DNA from: JANLUX01 sp031363705
GTDB lineage: Bacteria > Bacteroidota > Bacteroidia > AKYH767-A > OLB10
Length of the DNA: 6,460 nt
Direction: 5' to 3'
NCBI GenBank assembly: GCA_031363705.1
Contig: JANLUX010000354.1
Coordinates: 1 to 6,460, forward strand
The notes under the pieces were generated by a model that was not told the DNA's origin, did no database searches, and saw only the letters and a list, made by a program, of their open reading frames with translations. The position numbers were made by a program, and so were the translations under genes. This document shows, piece after piece, positions 1-5,062 of the stretch. Positions within the stretch are counted from its first letter, which is position 1. Each line of letters begins with the position of its first letter.

Positions 1-227
1 ACCGCATCACTGCCATTCGCGGCAAAGGTTTGTTCAATGCAATTGTTATTAAAGAAGAGGACGGAATTGATGCATGGAAAGTTTGCCTAGCAATGAAACA
101 AAACGGCTTACTTGCAAAACCCACTCATGGTGATATCATTCGTTTTGCACCACCATTGGTTATTAATGAAGAGCAATTGATGGAATGTTGTTCGATAATT
201 AAGAAAACGATTGAAGGGTTGAATTAA
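1..227 (+). CDS. rocD: Ornithine aminotransferase (ornithine-oxo-acid transaminase), C-terminal fragment
   Basis: This is the 3' end of a gene whose 5' part lies outside the window; the first complete codon begins at position 3 and about 74 residues are visible. Family knowledge: the enzyme is a cytoplasmic, PLP-dependent class III aminotransferase that moves the delta-amino group of ornithine to 2-oxoglutarate, giving glutamate semialdehyde and glutamate, and so links arginine and proline metabolism. What is seen: the small C-terminal domain with IRGKGLFNAIVI near its start, then GLLAKPTHGDIIRFAPPLVI, the very conserved stretch whose arginine (in RFAPPL) contacts the substrate carboxylate in this family. 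It ends in a short helix (EEQLMECCSIIKKTIEGLN) and TAA. The TTG at position 30 is an internal leucine codon and not a start. The lysine that binds PLP lies upstream of the window. Other class III aminotransferases share the fold, but this C-terminal wording fits ornithine aminotransferase best. Confidence 0.88.
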   Translation, partial: RITAIRGKGLFNAIVIKEEDGIDAWKVCLAMKQNGLLAKPTHGDIIRFAPPLVINEEQLMECCSIIKKTIEGLN

Positions 228-321
228 TTTGGTAATTTGATAATTTGATAATGTTTGTATGGAACAAATTATCAAATTACCAAATCATCAAATTACCAAA
301 TTACCAAATTACCAAATCAAA
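227..321. repeat. Octamer-word array forming a 21-bp hairpin between convergent genes
   Basis: The spacer after rocD is built almost entirely of 8-base words. The left side has ggtaattt (231-238), gataattt (239-246) and a decayed third unit. The right side has the complementary words: aaattatc (266-273), aaattacc (274-281), aaatcatc (282-289), aaattacc three times (290-313) and aaatcaaa (314-321). Positions 227-247 and 265-285 are perfectly complementary over 21 bp with a 17-nt loop. The last unit runs over the TGA stop of the minus-strand DUF4199 gene (317-319). The stem is very AT-rich, so although it lies between convergent genes, a strong intrinsic terminator role is not obvious. Confidence 0.85.
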
Positions 322-826
322 CAATTTCCTCCGGATTTGGCTTTTTCATTATTCCAGCCATAATCAATCCTAAAACAGCAGCTATAAAAAGTGAAAAGAA
401 AATTGCAAAACCTAATTGAACAACTGGTGTCATAAAGGGTTCCATTTGTTTCATTGCTTTGTCAATTATTTCATCACTCATTCCTCTTTCGGTCATTTTT
501 TCTAATTGCACCTGCATCAGGTAATCACTGTAAGTCGGGTCAATAAATTTGAGATATAAGAAGTGATAGACAGAACCAATCAATCCTCCCACAATACCAA
601 CAATAAATGCCTGGTTAAAAGCCTTGCCAAAAGTTATCCATCCGTTTCCAATTTCTTCGCGGTAGGTTTTAATTGCCATATACATAAATGCAATCGGAAT
701 GATTACAGTTAACCATTGAATAATTTGTATAGAGCTAGTTCTGTTTATGCCTGTGATATACATCACTAAGTTGAATAGTACTCCAACTATTCCACTGATC
801 AATCCGTATTTTACTGCTGGTTTCAT
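317..826 (-). CDS. DUF4199 family small integral membrane protein
   Basis: This is a 169-residue hydrophobic protein that I assign to DUF4199, a family found mainly in Bacteroidota with no established function; the assignment rests on overall character and not on a catalytic motif. By eye there are four membrane segments: about residues 7-25, 34-53, 70-92 and 133-159. Between the third and fourth is a polar stretch (about 95-130) rich in charged residues and methionine (DPTYSDYLMQVQLEKM and onward). A GIVGGLIGSVYHF glycine-rich segment lies in the third helix. The short tail KKPNPEEIV should face the cytoplasm by the positive-inside rule. The start at 826 gives a Lys-containing N-terminus directly before the first helix, the usual arrangement. 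The gene converges on rocD and diverges from the peptidase gene. I saw no clear promoter; the heptamer-word hairpin sits just upstream of its start. Confidence 0.72.
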   Translation of the reverse strand: MKPAVKYGLISGIVGVLFNLVMYITGINRTSSIQIIQWLTVIIPIAFMYMAIKTYREEIGNGWITFGKAFNQAFIVGIVGGLIGSVYHFLYLKFIDPTYSDYLMQVQLEKMTERGMSDEIIDKAMKQMEPFMTPVVQLGFAIFFSLFIAAVLGLIMAGIMKKPNPEEIV

Positions 827-833
827 TTTTTTT

Positions 834-902
834 AGTTTACAGTTTACGGTTTACAATTTGCGGTTTCGTTCGTCATCAACTGAAAACCGTAAACTGTAAA
901 CT
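834..902. repeat. Heptamer-word array forming a perfect 19-bp hairpin between divergent genes
   Basis: Five 7-base units follow one another from 835 to 869. They begin gtttaca (835-841) and gtttacg (842-848), then gtttaca (849-855), and then decay. Positions 884-902 carry the same words on the other strand. The arms 834-852 and 884-902 (aaaccgtaaactgtaaact) are perfectly complementary over 19 bp, with a 31-nt loop. The element lies between two genes that point away from each other, starting 7 bases above the DUF4199 start codon, so it cannot act as a terminator for either gene. Confidence 0.85.
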
Positions 903-958
903 TTCATCTAATTTCGCATCAAAGAAAACAATTCCCTTTATCATTTTCAAATAGATAG

Positions 959-1843
959 ATGTTTGTAAAAGCAATTGAAGAAGTAAGTCATTTTACACGT
1001 CCTATTCATACCATAATGCGTAGTTACGGAAGCAATAAAGTTTTTCCGGGTGCATCTACTTTGTTTTTTGTGAATGATGAAGGAGATGCAATTACCTGTC
1101 GTCATGTTGCAGAGTTGTTGATTAAAGCTGAACAAATCAATCAACAATATCTTTTATTTACTCAATCACGTTTCCGATTGAAAAATGATGAAATGCATCA
1201 GGCAAACCTTGCTGAAATTGAAGCACAGTTCAGTTTTGCAAAAGAAAGTATTGTTCAGATAAAATATTTTTTCCCGGGTTTATTTGACAACATTTCCGGA
1301 TTCGAAATTAAATCGCATCCTGTTCATGATCTTGCATGGATACACTTTAAAGGATTTCAAAAAAAATTTTATAGTGGTCATGCACGTTTTTACAATTCGG
1401 AAACTCCTGTTAAGCAGGGAAAGTCATTGTGCAGATTAGGTTTTCCATTTCCTGAGTTTTCGAATTTTAATTATAATTATCAGGCAGATGATATTGAATG
1501 GACGCGTGAGGGAAATCCGAACTCACCGATATTTCCAATTGATGGAATCGTAACAAGACATCTTGTTTTTAATGGTAAGGTTGTCGGACTGGAAATGAGT
1601 ACTCCCGGTTTACGTGGACAGAGCGGTGGTCCGTTGTTTGACGCTGAAGGTATTGTATATGGCATGCAAAGTTCAACACGACACTTGCATTTAGGATTTG
1701 ACCTTGAAAATTTTGAAATTCATATGGGTTCACAATCAAAACGAATTACCAACACACCATTTCTGCATGTGGGACAATGTGTGCATGTGGATGTGATAAA
1801 AGAATTTTTGACAGAGCAGGGAGTTAAATATTCCGTGGCATAG
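959..1843 (+). CDS. Trypsin-fold serine peptidase, no signal peptide and no PDZ domain
   Basis: A 294-residue protein with the three signatures of a chymotrypsin-fold (HtrA/trypsin-like) serine peptidase in the right order. A histidine lies in ITCRHVAE (His49), where HtrA-like proteins have TAAHV; an aspartate lies in HDLAWIHF (Asp124), matching the family's D-[LIV]-A pattern; and a nucleophile lies in GQSGGPLFD (Ser222). The first barrel is preceded by GASTLFFVNDEGDAITC, the usual strand leading to the catalytic histidine. The inferred activity is peptide-bond hydrolysis. There is no N-terminal hydrophobic stretch, so the protein probably stays in the cytoplasm. The sequence ends about 70 residues after the serine, leaving no room for a PDZ domain. 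An insert of roughly 70 residues lies between His49 and Asp124. The ATG at 959 is the only sensible start, and no Shine-Dalgarno sequence precedes it. It stands alone, flanked by repeat-filled spacers, so context does not reveal its substrate. It could also be a regulatory or binding protein of the same fold, although the intact triad argues for activity. Confidence 0.78.
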   Translation: MFVKAIEEVSHFTRPIHTIMRSYGSNKVFPGASTLFFVNDEGDAITCRHVAELLIKAEQINQQYLLFTQSRFRLKNDEMHQANLAEIEAQFSFAKESIVQIKYFFPGLFDNISGFEIKSHPVHDLAWIHFKGFQKKFYSGHARFYNSETPVKQGKSLCRLGFPFPEFSNFNYNYQADDIEWTREGNPNSPIFPIDGIVTRHLVFNGKVVGLEMSTPGLRGQSGGPLFDAEGIVYGMQSSTRHLHLGFDLENFEIHMGSQSKRITNTPFLHVGQCVHVDVIKEFLTEQGVKYSVA

Positions 1844-1865
1844 AATTCACTTACATCAGTTTAGA

Positions 1866-1873
1866 TTATTAAG
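1866..1873. repeat. Left 8-bp direct repeat (putative target-site duplication)
   Basis: The word ttattaag directly abuts the left terminal inverted repeat and is identical to 2076-2083 on the other side of the element. Confidence 0.6.
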
Positions 1874-1941
1874 GGGTGTATGACAAATTGCACAGGTTAT
1901 TAAGTACATCCCTACAGGATTTGTTTGAGGAAACAGTTATT

Positions 1942-2006
1942 TTTTATTACCAAAAGTTCACTCCTAACGGAGTTAATCCCGTAGGGATGGACTTTTGGTA
2001 ATAAAA
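1942..2006. repeat. Long internal hairpin inside the MITE-like element
   Basis: Arms 1942-1957 and 1991-2006 (acttttggtaataaaa) pair perfectly over 16 bp. Pairing continues inward to 1966/1982 with two G-U wobbles and one mismatch, leaving a loop of about 15 nt. Two small competing hairpins sit near the tip: ctcc/ggag at 1961-1972 and atccc/gggat at 1976-1988. The overall form resembles REP-type palindromic units. Confidence 0.75.
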
Positions 2007-2048
2007 TGCAACATCCATATTATTTAATCCCGTAGGGATGAACTTTTG
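1973..2048. repeat. 25-bp direct repeat pair carrying the word aatcccgtagggat
   Basis: Positions 1973-1997 and 2024-2048 match at 24 of 25 bases; the single difference is g at 1990 against a at 2041. The core atcccgtagggat is itself a small palindrome. A third, diverged copy lies in the opposite orientation at 1907-1919 (atccctacaggat). All three are inside the MITE-like element, so the element appears to have been built by copying one short palindromic unit. Confidence 0.8.
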
Positions 2049-2075
2049 ATTTGAAATGCCATTTGTCATACACCC

Positions 2076-2083
2076 TTATTAAG
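2076..2083. repeat. Right 8-bp direct repeat (putative target-site duplication)
   Basis: The word ttattaag begins at the base after the right terminal inverted repeat and is identical to 1866-1873. Confidence 0.6.
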
Positions 2084-2162
2084 TGATTGCAATTAATTGT
2101 TTCAAAATTTATTAGTAACCATACTTCATAAATCCGCACCGATAAAACCTGTACGAAAGAAT

Positions 2163-2732
2163 TCATGAGCGAATGAACTTTTTCTTTGATAAACTATAAA
2201 TTTTATAAGTGATAAATGCAATAATACTCCCCAGCATCCATCCTCCCAAAACATCACCGGGAAAATGAGCACCCAGATAAATTCTGCTGTAACTCACTAA
2301 AATAACCCATGCAAACAATTCAATTTTTGTCCAGCGTAATTCATTGGGATAAAGAAGAACGAGAAATACGGATAAGGCCATTACGTTGGTTGCATGTGAA
2401 GAAACAAATCCATACATGCCTCCACATTCGTTATTTACAAGATGTATGGTATCTGCAAAATAAGGATCATGACATGGACGTAGGCGGAGGATAAAATTTT
2501 TTATAAATACCGAAATCTGATCAGTCAATAATATCATGAAGGCGATAGATGGTAAAATAAATTTGATTTCTTTACGATGATGTTTTATAACCAAATAAAT
2601 CAGCCATGCATAAAACGGAATCCAGATAAACCGTTCTGTTGCCCAGTACATTACTTTATCAAGCACCGGATCATGAAAGCCATTGATAAGGCTGAAAATT
2701 TTATGGTCACACTGCAATAAAAACTCAATCAT
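2163..2732 (-). CDS. PAP2 superfamily membrane phosphatase (undecaprenyl-diphosphatase-like)
   Basis: A 189-residue membrane protein with the complete PAP2 (acid phosphatase/vanadium haloperoxidase) signature. The first motif KX6RP is Lys78...Arg85-Pro86. The second is GFVSSHATN with Ser101-Ser102-His103; the family often has PSGH, but SSHA is also common. The third, SRX5HX3D, is Ser139-Arg140, His146 and Asp150. His146 is the expected nucleophile and His103 the general acid. Hydrophobic segments are seen at about 36-50, 58-76, 106-117, 127-138 and 153-168, with a basic C-terminal tail (LSKKKFIRS). Family members remove phosphate from lipid substrates at the membrane: undecaprenyl diphosphate, phosphatidate, phosphatidylglycerophosphate or lipid A. 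This one cannot be assigned by sequence alone, but its small size fits the BcrC/PgpB type. Its ATG shares one base with the obgE stop (TAATG, 2730-2734), so it is almost surely co-transcribed and translationally coupled with obgE. Confidence 0.87.
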   Translation of the reverse strand: MIEFLLQCDHKIFSLINGFHDPVLDKVMYWATERFIWIPFYAWLIYLVIKHHRKEIKFILPSIAFMILLTDQISVFIKNFILRLRPCHDPYFADTIHLVNNECGGMYGFVSSHATNVMALSVFLVLLYPNELRWTKIELFAWVILVSYSRIYLGAHFPGDVLGGWMLGSIIAFITYKIYSLSKKKFIRS

Positions 2733-3763
2733 TACCTGGTAAGAAAAGATGTTTCATTCATCATTCTCCATAAAACATCTTTAAGCTCGGTTATACCTTT
2801 GTTGGCAACAGATGAGATAAAGAGAACAGGGATTTCTGATCCGTCATTCATTTTATCTTTTGGAGTTTCTTCTTTCATTGATGCAATCAATTCATCATCC
2901 AGCATATCACTTTTTGTGATGGCAATCACTCTTTGTTTATGTAATAATTCAGGGTTGTGATGTTTAAGTTCATTGAGTAAAATATCGTATTCTTTGCGAA
3001 TGTCTTTTGCATCAGCAGGAATCATAAAAAGCAAAACAGAATTGCGTTCAATATGACGAAGAAAACGCAAACCCAAACCTTTGCCTTCGTGTGCACCTTC
3101 AATAATACCTGGTATGTCAGCCATCACAAAACTTTTATTATCGCGATAAGCAACAATACCTAAGTTAGGAACCAATGTTGTGAAAGGATAATTTGCAATC
3201 TCCGGTTTGGCAGCAGATACTACTGAAAGCAATGTTGATTTACCTGCATTAGGAAATCCAACTAATCCAACATCAGCAAGTATTTTTAGTTCAAGTATTT
3301 TCCATTCTTCCTTTCCGGATTCACCGGGCTGTGCAAAAGTTGGCGATTGCTTAATAGCTGACTTAAAATAATTATTTCCTTTTCCACCACGTCCTCCGGG
3401 AGCAATAATTTCTTCCTGTCCGTCTGTTTCTATTTCAAAAAGTTTTTCACCTGTTTCAAAATCACGCGCAACTGTTCCTAATGGCACTTCTAATATTTCA
3501 TCTTTGCCATCAGCACCGGTTTTTAATTGAGCATCTCCTTTGCCTCCATCTTCTGCAATCACATGCTTGCGGTATTTGAGATGTAACAAAGTCCACAATT
3601 GTTTGTTGCCACGAAGTATGATATGTCCGCCTCGTCCGCCATCGCCGCCATCTGGTCCGCCTTTGGCAGTAAATTTATCACGGTGAAAATGCACAGAGCC
3701 TGCACCACCATTTCCTGAACGGCAATTTATTTTTACGTAATCAACAAAGTTTGAACCTGCCAT
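2732..3763 (-). CDS. obgE: GTPase Obg (CgtA), 50S ribosome assembly factor
   Basis: A 343-residue cytoplasmic P-loop GTPase. Residues 1 to about 158 form the glycine-rich Obg domain, with repeated Gly-Gly pairs (RSGNGGAGSVHFHRDKF, GGPDGGDGGRGGH, APGGRGGKGN). The G domain follows: G1 GFPNAGKST (169-177), switch I YPFTTL (192-197), G3 DIPG (216-219) followed by IIEGAHEGKGLG, G4 TKSD (283-286; the more common form is NKxD) and G5 SSVA (317-320). The protein ends soon after G5, so the extra C-terminal OCT domain of Firmicute Obg proteins is absent, as is usual outside that group. Family knowledge: Obg binds the 50S subunit late in assembly, couples it to GTP/ppGpp levels, and is normally essential. 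The ATG at 3763 opens the expected MAGSNFVDYVKI start. It lies 72 bases downstream of the adk stop across a short-word repeat spacer, with no visible Shine-Dalgarno sequence. Confidence 0.96.
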   Translation of the reverse strand: MAGSNFVDYVKINCRSGNGGAGSVHFHRDKFTAKGGPDGGDGGRGGHIILRGNKQLWTLLHLKYRKHVIAEDGGKGDAQLKTGADGKDEILEVPLGTVARDFETGEKLFEIETDGQEEIIAPGGRGGKGNNYFKSAIKQSPTFAQPGESGKEEWKILELKILADVGLVGFPNAGKSTLLSVVSAAKPEIANYPFTTLVPNLGIVAYRDNKSFVMADIPGIIEGAHEGKGLGLRFLRHIERNSVLLFMIPADAKDIRKEYDILLNELKHHNPELLHKQRVIAITKSDMLDDELIASMKEETPKDKMNDGSEIPVLFISSVANKGITELKDVLWRMMNETSFLTR

Positions 3764-3766
3764 TTA

Positions 3767-3836
3767 TGAGTTTAAAGTTTTAAAGTTTCAGGTTTAAAGT
3801 TTTTTGTAACTGCCCCCTGCCGCTGCTTACTGCTGC
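3767..3836. repeat. Two short-word arrays in the adk-obgE spacer
   Basis: The first array is a heptad series ending in gttt. The word tttaaagttt occurs three times (3771-3780, 3779-3788, 3793-3802), and units such as aaagttt repeat at 3774-3780 and 3796-3802. The second array (3810-3836) is a looser series starting ctgc every 6-7 bases: 3810, 3817, 3823 and 3830. Its last unit touches the adk stop codon (complement of 3836-3838). Unlike the other word arrays in the window these run in one orientation only and do not form a strong hairpin. They lie between two genes of one apparent operon. Confidence 0.75.
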
Positions 3837-4411
3837 TATTTTAACTTATCTATTTCATTACTGAGTTTAGAAAATATTTCTTCAACAGTTCCTAATCCAT
3901 AAACCGGAACGAATTTTTTTTGTGCGCTGTAATAATTTGCAAGCGGAGCAGTCTTTGCATTGTATTCTTCAATGCGTTTGCGGATAACATCAGAATTCGA
4001 GTCATCAGGACGACCTGATTTTTCACCTCTGTGTAAGAGACGTTTGATTAACTCCTCGTCATCCACTTTTAAGGCAAGCATAACAGTGATGGAAGTTTTT
4101 AGTTCAGTTAATAAATCATCCAACGCTTTAGCCTGTGCCTCAGTGCGTGGAAATCCATCAAAAATAAAACCTTGTGCATCTTTATTCTGTTCAAGCTTTG
4201 ACCGTATCATACCAATCACCACTGAATCCGGAACTAATATTCCTTTATCCATTAACTTTTTTGCTTCCAGACCCAGTGCGGTTCCATTTGCAATTTCACT
4301 TCGCAAAATATCACCTGTAGATAAATGCACTAATTTGTATTTATCAATAAGCTTATTTGATTGTGTTCCTTTGCCTGCACCCGGAGGACCAAAGAGTACG
4401 ATGTTGAGCAT
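3836..4411 (-). CDS. adk: Adenylate kinase, short-LID type
   Basis: A 191-residue cytoplasmic enzyme catalysing AMP + ATP = 2 ADP. Seen: the P-loop GPPGAGKGT (8-16); HLSTGDILR (29-37), which begins the AMP-binding part; FDGFPRT (84-90), the family signature with the AMP-contacting arginine; and RGEKSGRPDDS (128-138) followed by RKRIEEY (144-150), which supply the phosphate-contacting arginines. The LID is short: there are no zinc-type cysteines and not the roughly 27-residue insert of E. coli Adk, so this is the short form typical of many Bacteroidota. I place the start at the ATG at 4411, giving the normal MLNIVLFGPPGAGKG opening. A further in-frame ATG at 4444 would add 11 residues (MIFIVCRNNII) and overlap hpt, which is unlikely. 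The hpt stop is 7 bases upstream, so adk is co-transcribed with hpt. Confidence 0.95.
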   Translation of the reverse strand: MLNIVLFGPPGAGKGTQSNKLIDKYKLVHLSTGDILRSEIANGTALGLEAKKLMDKGILVPDSVVIGMIRSKLEQNKDAQGFIFDGFPRTEAQAKALDDLLTELKTSITVMLALKVDDEELIKRLLHRGEKSGRPDDSNSDVIRKRIEEYNAKTAPLANYYSAQKKFVPVYGLGTVEEIFSKLSNEIDKLK

Positions 4412-4418
4412 GATAATA

Positions 4419-4955
4419 TTATTTCTGCAAACGATAAATATCATTCAGATTTCTTCCTAATCCGTCATAATCCAAACCGTAGCCAACTACAAAATCAGGT
4501 TCAATTTCAAAACCAGTATAATCAGGCTTGAAATTTTGTTTTAATGCTTTTGGTTTGAAAAGTAAAGTTGCAAATCGAATACTTGCAGGATTTTTCTTTT
4601 TCAATTCATTGGTAAGATAAATAGCAGTGTCACCCGTATCAACAATATCTTCAATAACAATAATATCGCGACCTGATATTTCGTGACTCAAACCAATCAT
4701 TTCCTTCACCTGACCAGTGGTAGCTGTTCCGGAATAGCTGCTCAGCTTAATAAATGATAATTCACATTCAATACTCACGTGTTTTATCAGGTCTGCCATA
4801 AAGAGAAATGCACCATTGAGCACTCCGATAAAAACGGGGCGTTTGTCAAAATAATCTGTATTGATCATAACACCTAATTGGGTAATGCGCTCCTGTATCT
4901 GTGCTGTTGAAAGAAATTGTTCAAATTCTTTATCGTGAATTCTTATAGTGGACAT
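4419..4955 (-). CDS. hpt: Hypoxanthine (guanine) phosphoribosyltransferase
   Basis: A 178-residue type I phosphoribosyltransferase that salvages hypoxanthine or guanine with PRPP, giving IMP or GMP and diphosphate, in the cytoplasm. Seen: GVLNGAFLFMADL (44-56), whose LNGAF forms the diphosphate-binding loop; the flexible loop region SYSGT (73-77); the PRPP-binding signature IIVIEDIVDTGDT (98-110) with the acidic pair Glu102-Asp103; the base-contacting lysine region FKPKA (133-137); and DFVVGYGLDYDGLGRNL (154-170), the C-terminal hood that stacks on the purine. The length is normal. It is the first gene of the minus-strand cluster hpt-adk-obgE-PAP2, with only 7 bases between its stop and the adk start. 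Nucleotide salvage and AMP/ADP balance are therefore expressed together. Xanthine use cannot be excluded from sequence alone. Confidence 0.95.
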   Translation of the reverse strand: MSTIRIHDKEFEQFLSTAQIQERITQLGVMINTDYFDKRPVFIGVLNGAFLFMADLIKHVSIECELSFIKLSSYSGTATTGQVKEMIGLSHEISGRDIIVIEDIVDTGDTAIYLTNELKKKNPASIRFATLLFKPKALKQNFKPDYTGFEIEPDFVVGYGLDYDGLGRNLNDIYRLQK

Positions 4956-4972
4956 AATTTTTTGCTAAGGCG

Positions 4973-4980
4973 CGAAAGTA
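4973..4980 (-). promoter_or_regulatory. Candidate Bacteroidota-type -7 element for the hpt operon
   Basis: On the minus strand the sequence reads TACTTTCG, one base from the TAnnTTTG -7 element described for Bacteroidota primary sigma factors. It lies 17 bases upstream of the hpt ATG, which would give a very short leader. I do not see a convincing TTG-type -33 element at the right distance; that region falls in the palindrome at 4997-5033. Confidence 0.4.
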
Positions 4981-4996
4981 GCGATTTTCATCCTTG

Positions 4997-5033
4997 TTAC
5001 CCCTGTCAGGGTTTTAAACCCTGACAGGGGTAA
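4997..5033. repeat. Perfect 37-bp GC-rich palindrome between hpt and purK
   Basis: The arms ttacccctgtcagggttt (4997-5014) and 5016-5033 are exact reverse complements over 18 bp around a single central base (5015). Its core, ccctgtcaggg, is much richer in G+C than its surroundings. The flanking genes diverge, so it is not their terminator. It begins 41 bases above the hpt ATG and ends 29 bases before the purK ATG. It could be a shared operator, or a dispersed REP-like palindrome that landed here; I favour the second. Confidence 0.9.
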
Positions 5034-5046
5034 GTCGGGATTTTAC

Positions 5047-5054
5047 TAATATTG
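5047..5054 (+). promoter_or_regulatory. Weak candidate -7 element for purK
   Basis: TAATATTG differs at one base from TAnnTTTG and ends 8 bases before the purK ATG, which would imply an almost leaderless transcript. No -33 element is visible. Low confidence, because such a match is not rare in AT-rich DNA. Confidence 0.2.
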
Positions 5055-5062
5055 TCACACGT

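Larger units (their letters stand above)
1874..2075. mobile_element. MITE-like non-autonomous element: 202 bp, 15-bp perfect terminal inverted repeats, 8-bp direct repeats at both ends
   Basis: The left end gggtgtatgacaaat (1874-1888) and the right end atttgtcatacaccc (2061-2075) are perfect reverse complements. The match continues to 18 of 19 positions (1874-1892 with 2057-2075). Directly outside each end lies the same octamer, ttattaag (1866-1873 and 2076-2083), as expected for a target-site duplication. There is no open reading frame inside, so any movement would need a transposase from elsewhere. An 8-bp duplication fits several IS families (for example IS1595, ISL3 and IS66); the sequence does not settle which. 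One caution: ttattaag also occurs inside the element at 1897-1904, which slightly weakens the target-duplication reading. The interior is a set of nested hairpins and repeats. Confidence 0.62.
1844..2162. other. 319-base intergenic region between convergent genes, mostly a MITE-like element
   Basis: No coding region is supported here. Positions 1866-2083 are occupied by the MITE-like element and its flanking direct repeats, described separately. The remainder, 1844-1865 and 2084-2162, is plain AT-rich sequence in which I see no further repeat, promoter or RNA gene. The flanking genes (peptidase + and PAP2 -) both end here, so an insertion would disrupt neither. Confidence 0.8.

Noticed and set aside
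227..285. Intrinsic bidirectional terminator between rocD and the DUF4199 gene
   Set aside because: The stem is nearly all A/T and lacks the GC-rich stem plus T-run pattern, so I list it only as a repeat.
283..286. Obg G4 motif TKSD instead of NKxD as a possible loss of GTP specificity
   Set aside because: These are protein residue positions in obgE (3763-2732, minus). The lysine and aspartate are kept and such variants are usual in Obg proteins, so it is not remarkable.
274..313. Regularly spaced short repeats that might suggest a CRISPR array
   Set aside because: The units are 8 bases long and directly tandem, with no spacers and no cas genes nearby.
947..1147. Minus-strand 66-codon frame opposite the peptidase start, and similar short antisense frames at 1480-1665, 2309-2494 and 5945-6127
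   Set aside because: All lie inside well-supported genes on the other strand and show no recognisable motif or start context.
4412..4444. Upstream ATG start for adk adding MIFIVCRNNII
   Set aside because: It would overlap the hpt 3' end and precede the usual MLNIVLFGPPGAGKG opening of adenylate kinase; the ATG at 4411 follows the hpt stop cleanly.
3960..4460. Plus-strand reading frame of 166 codons opposite adk
   Set aside because: It is a shadow of adk and hpt on the other strand: the protein resembles no family I know and is serine-rich, as antisense frames often are.
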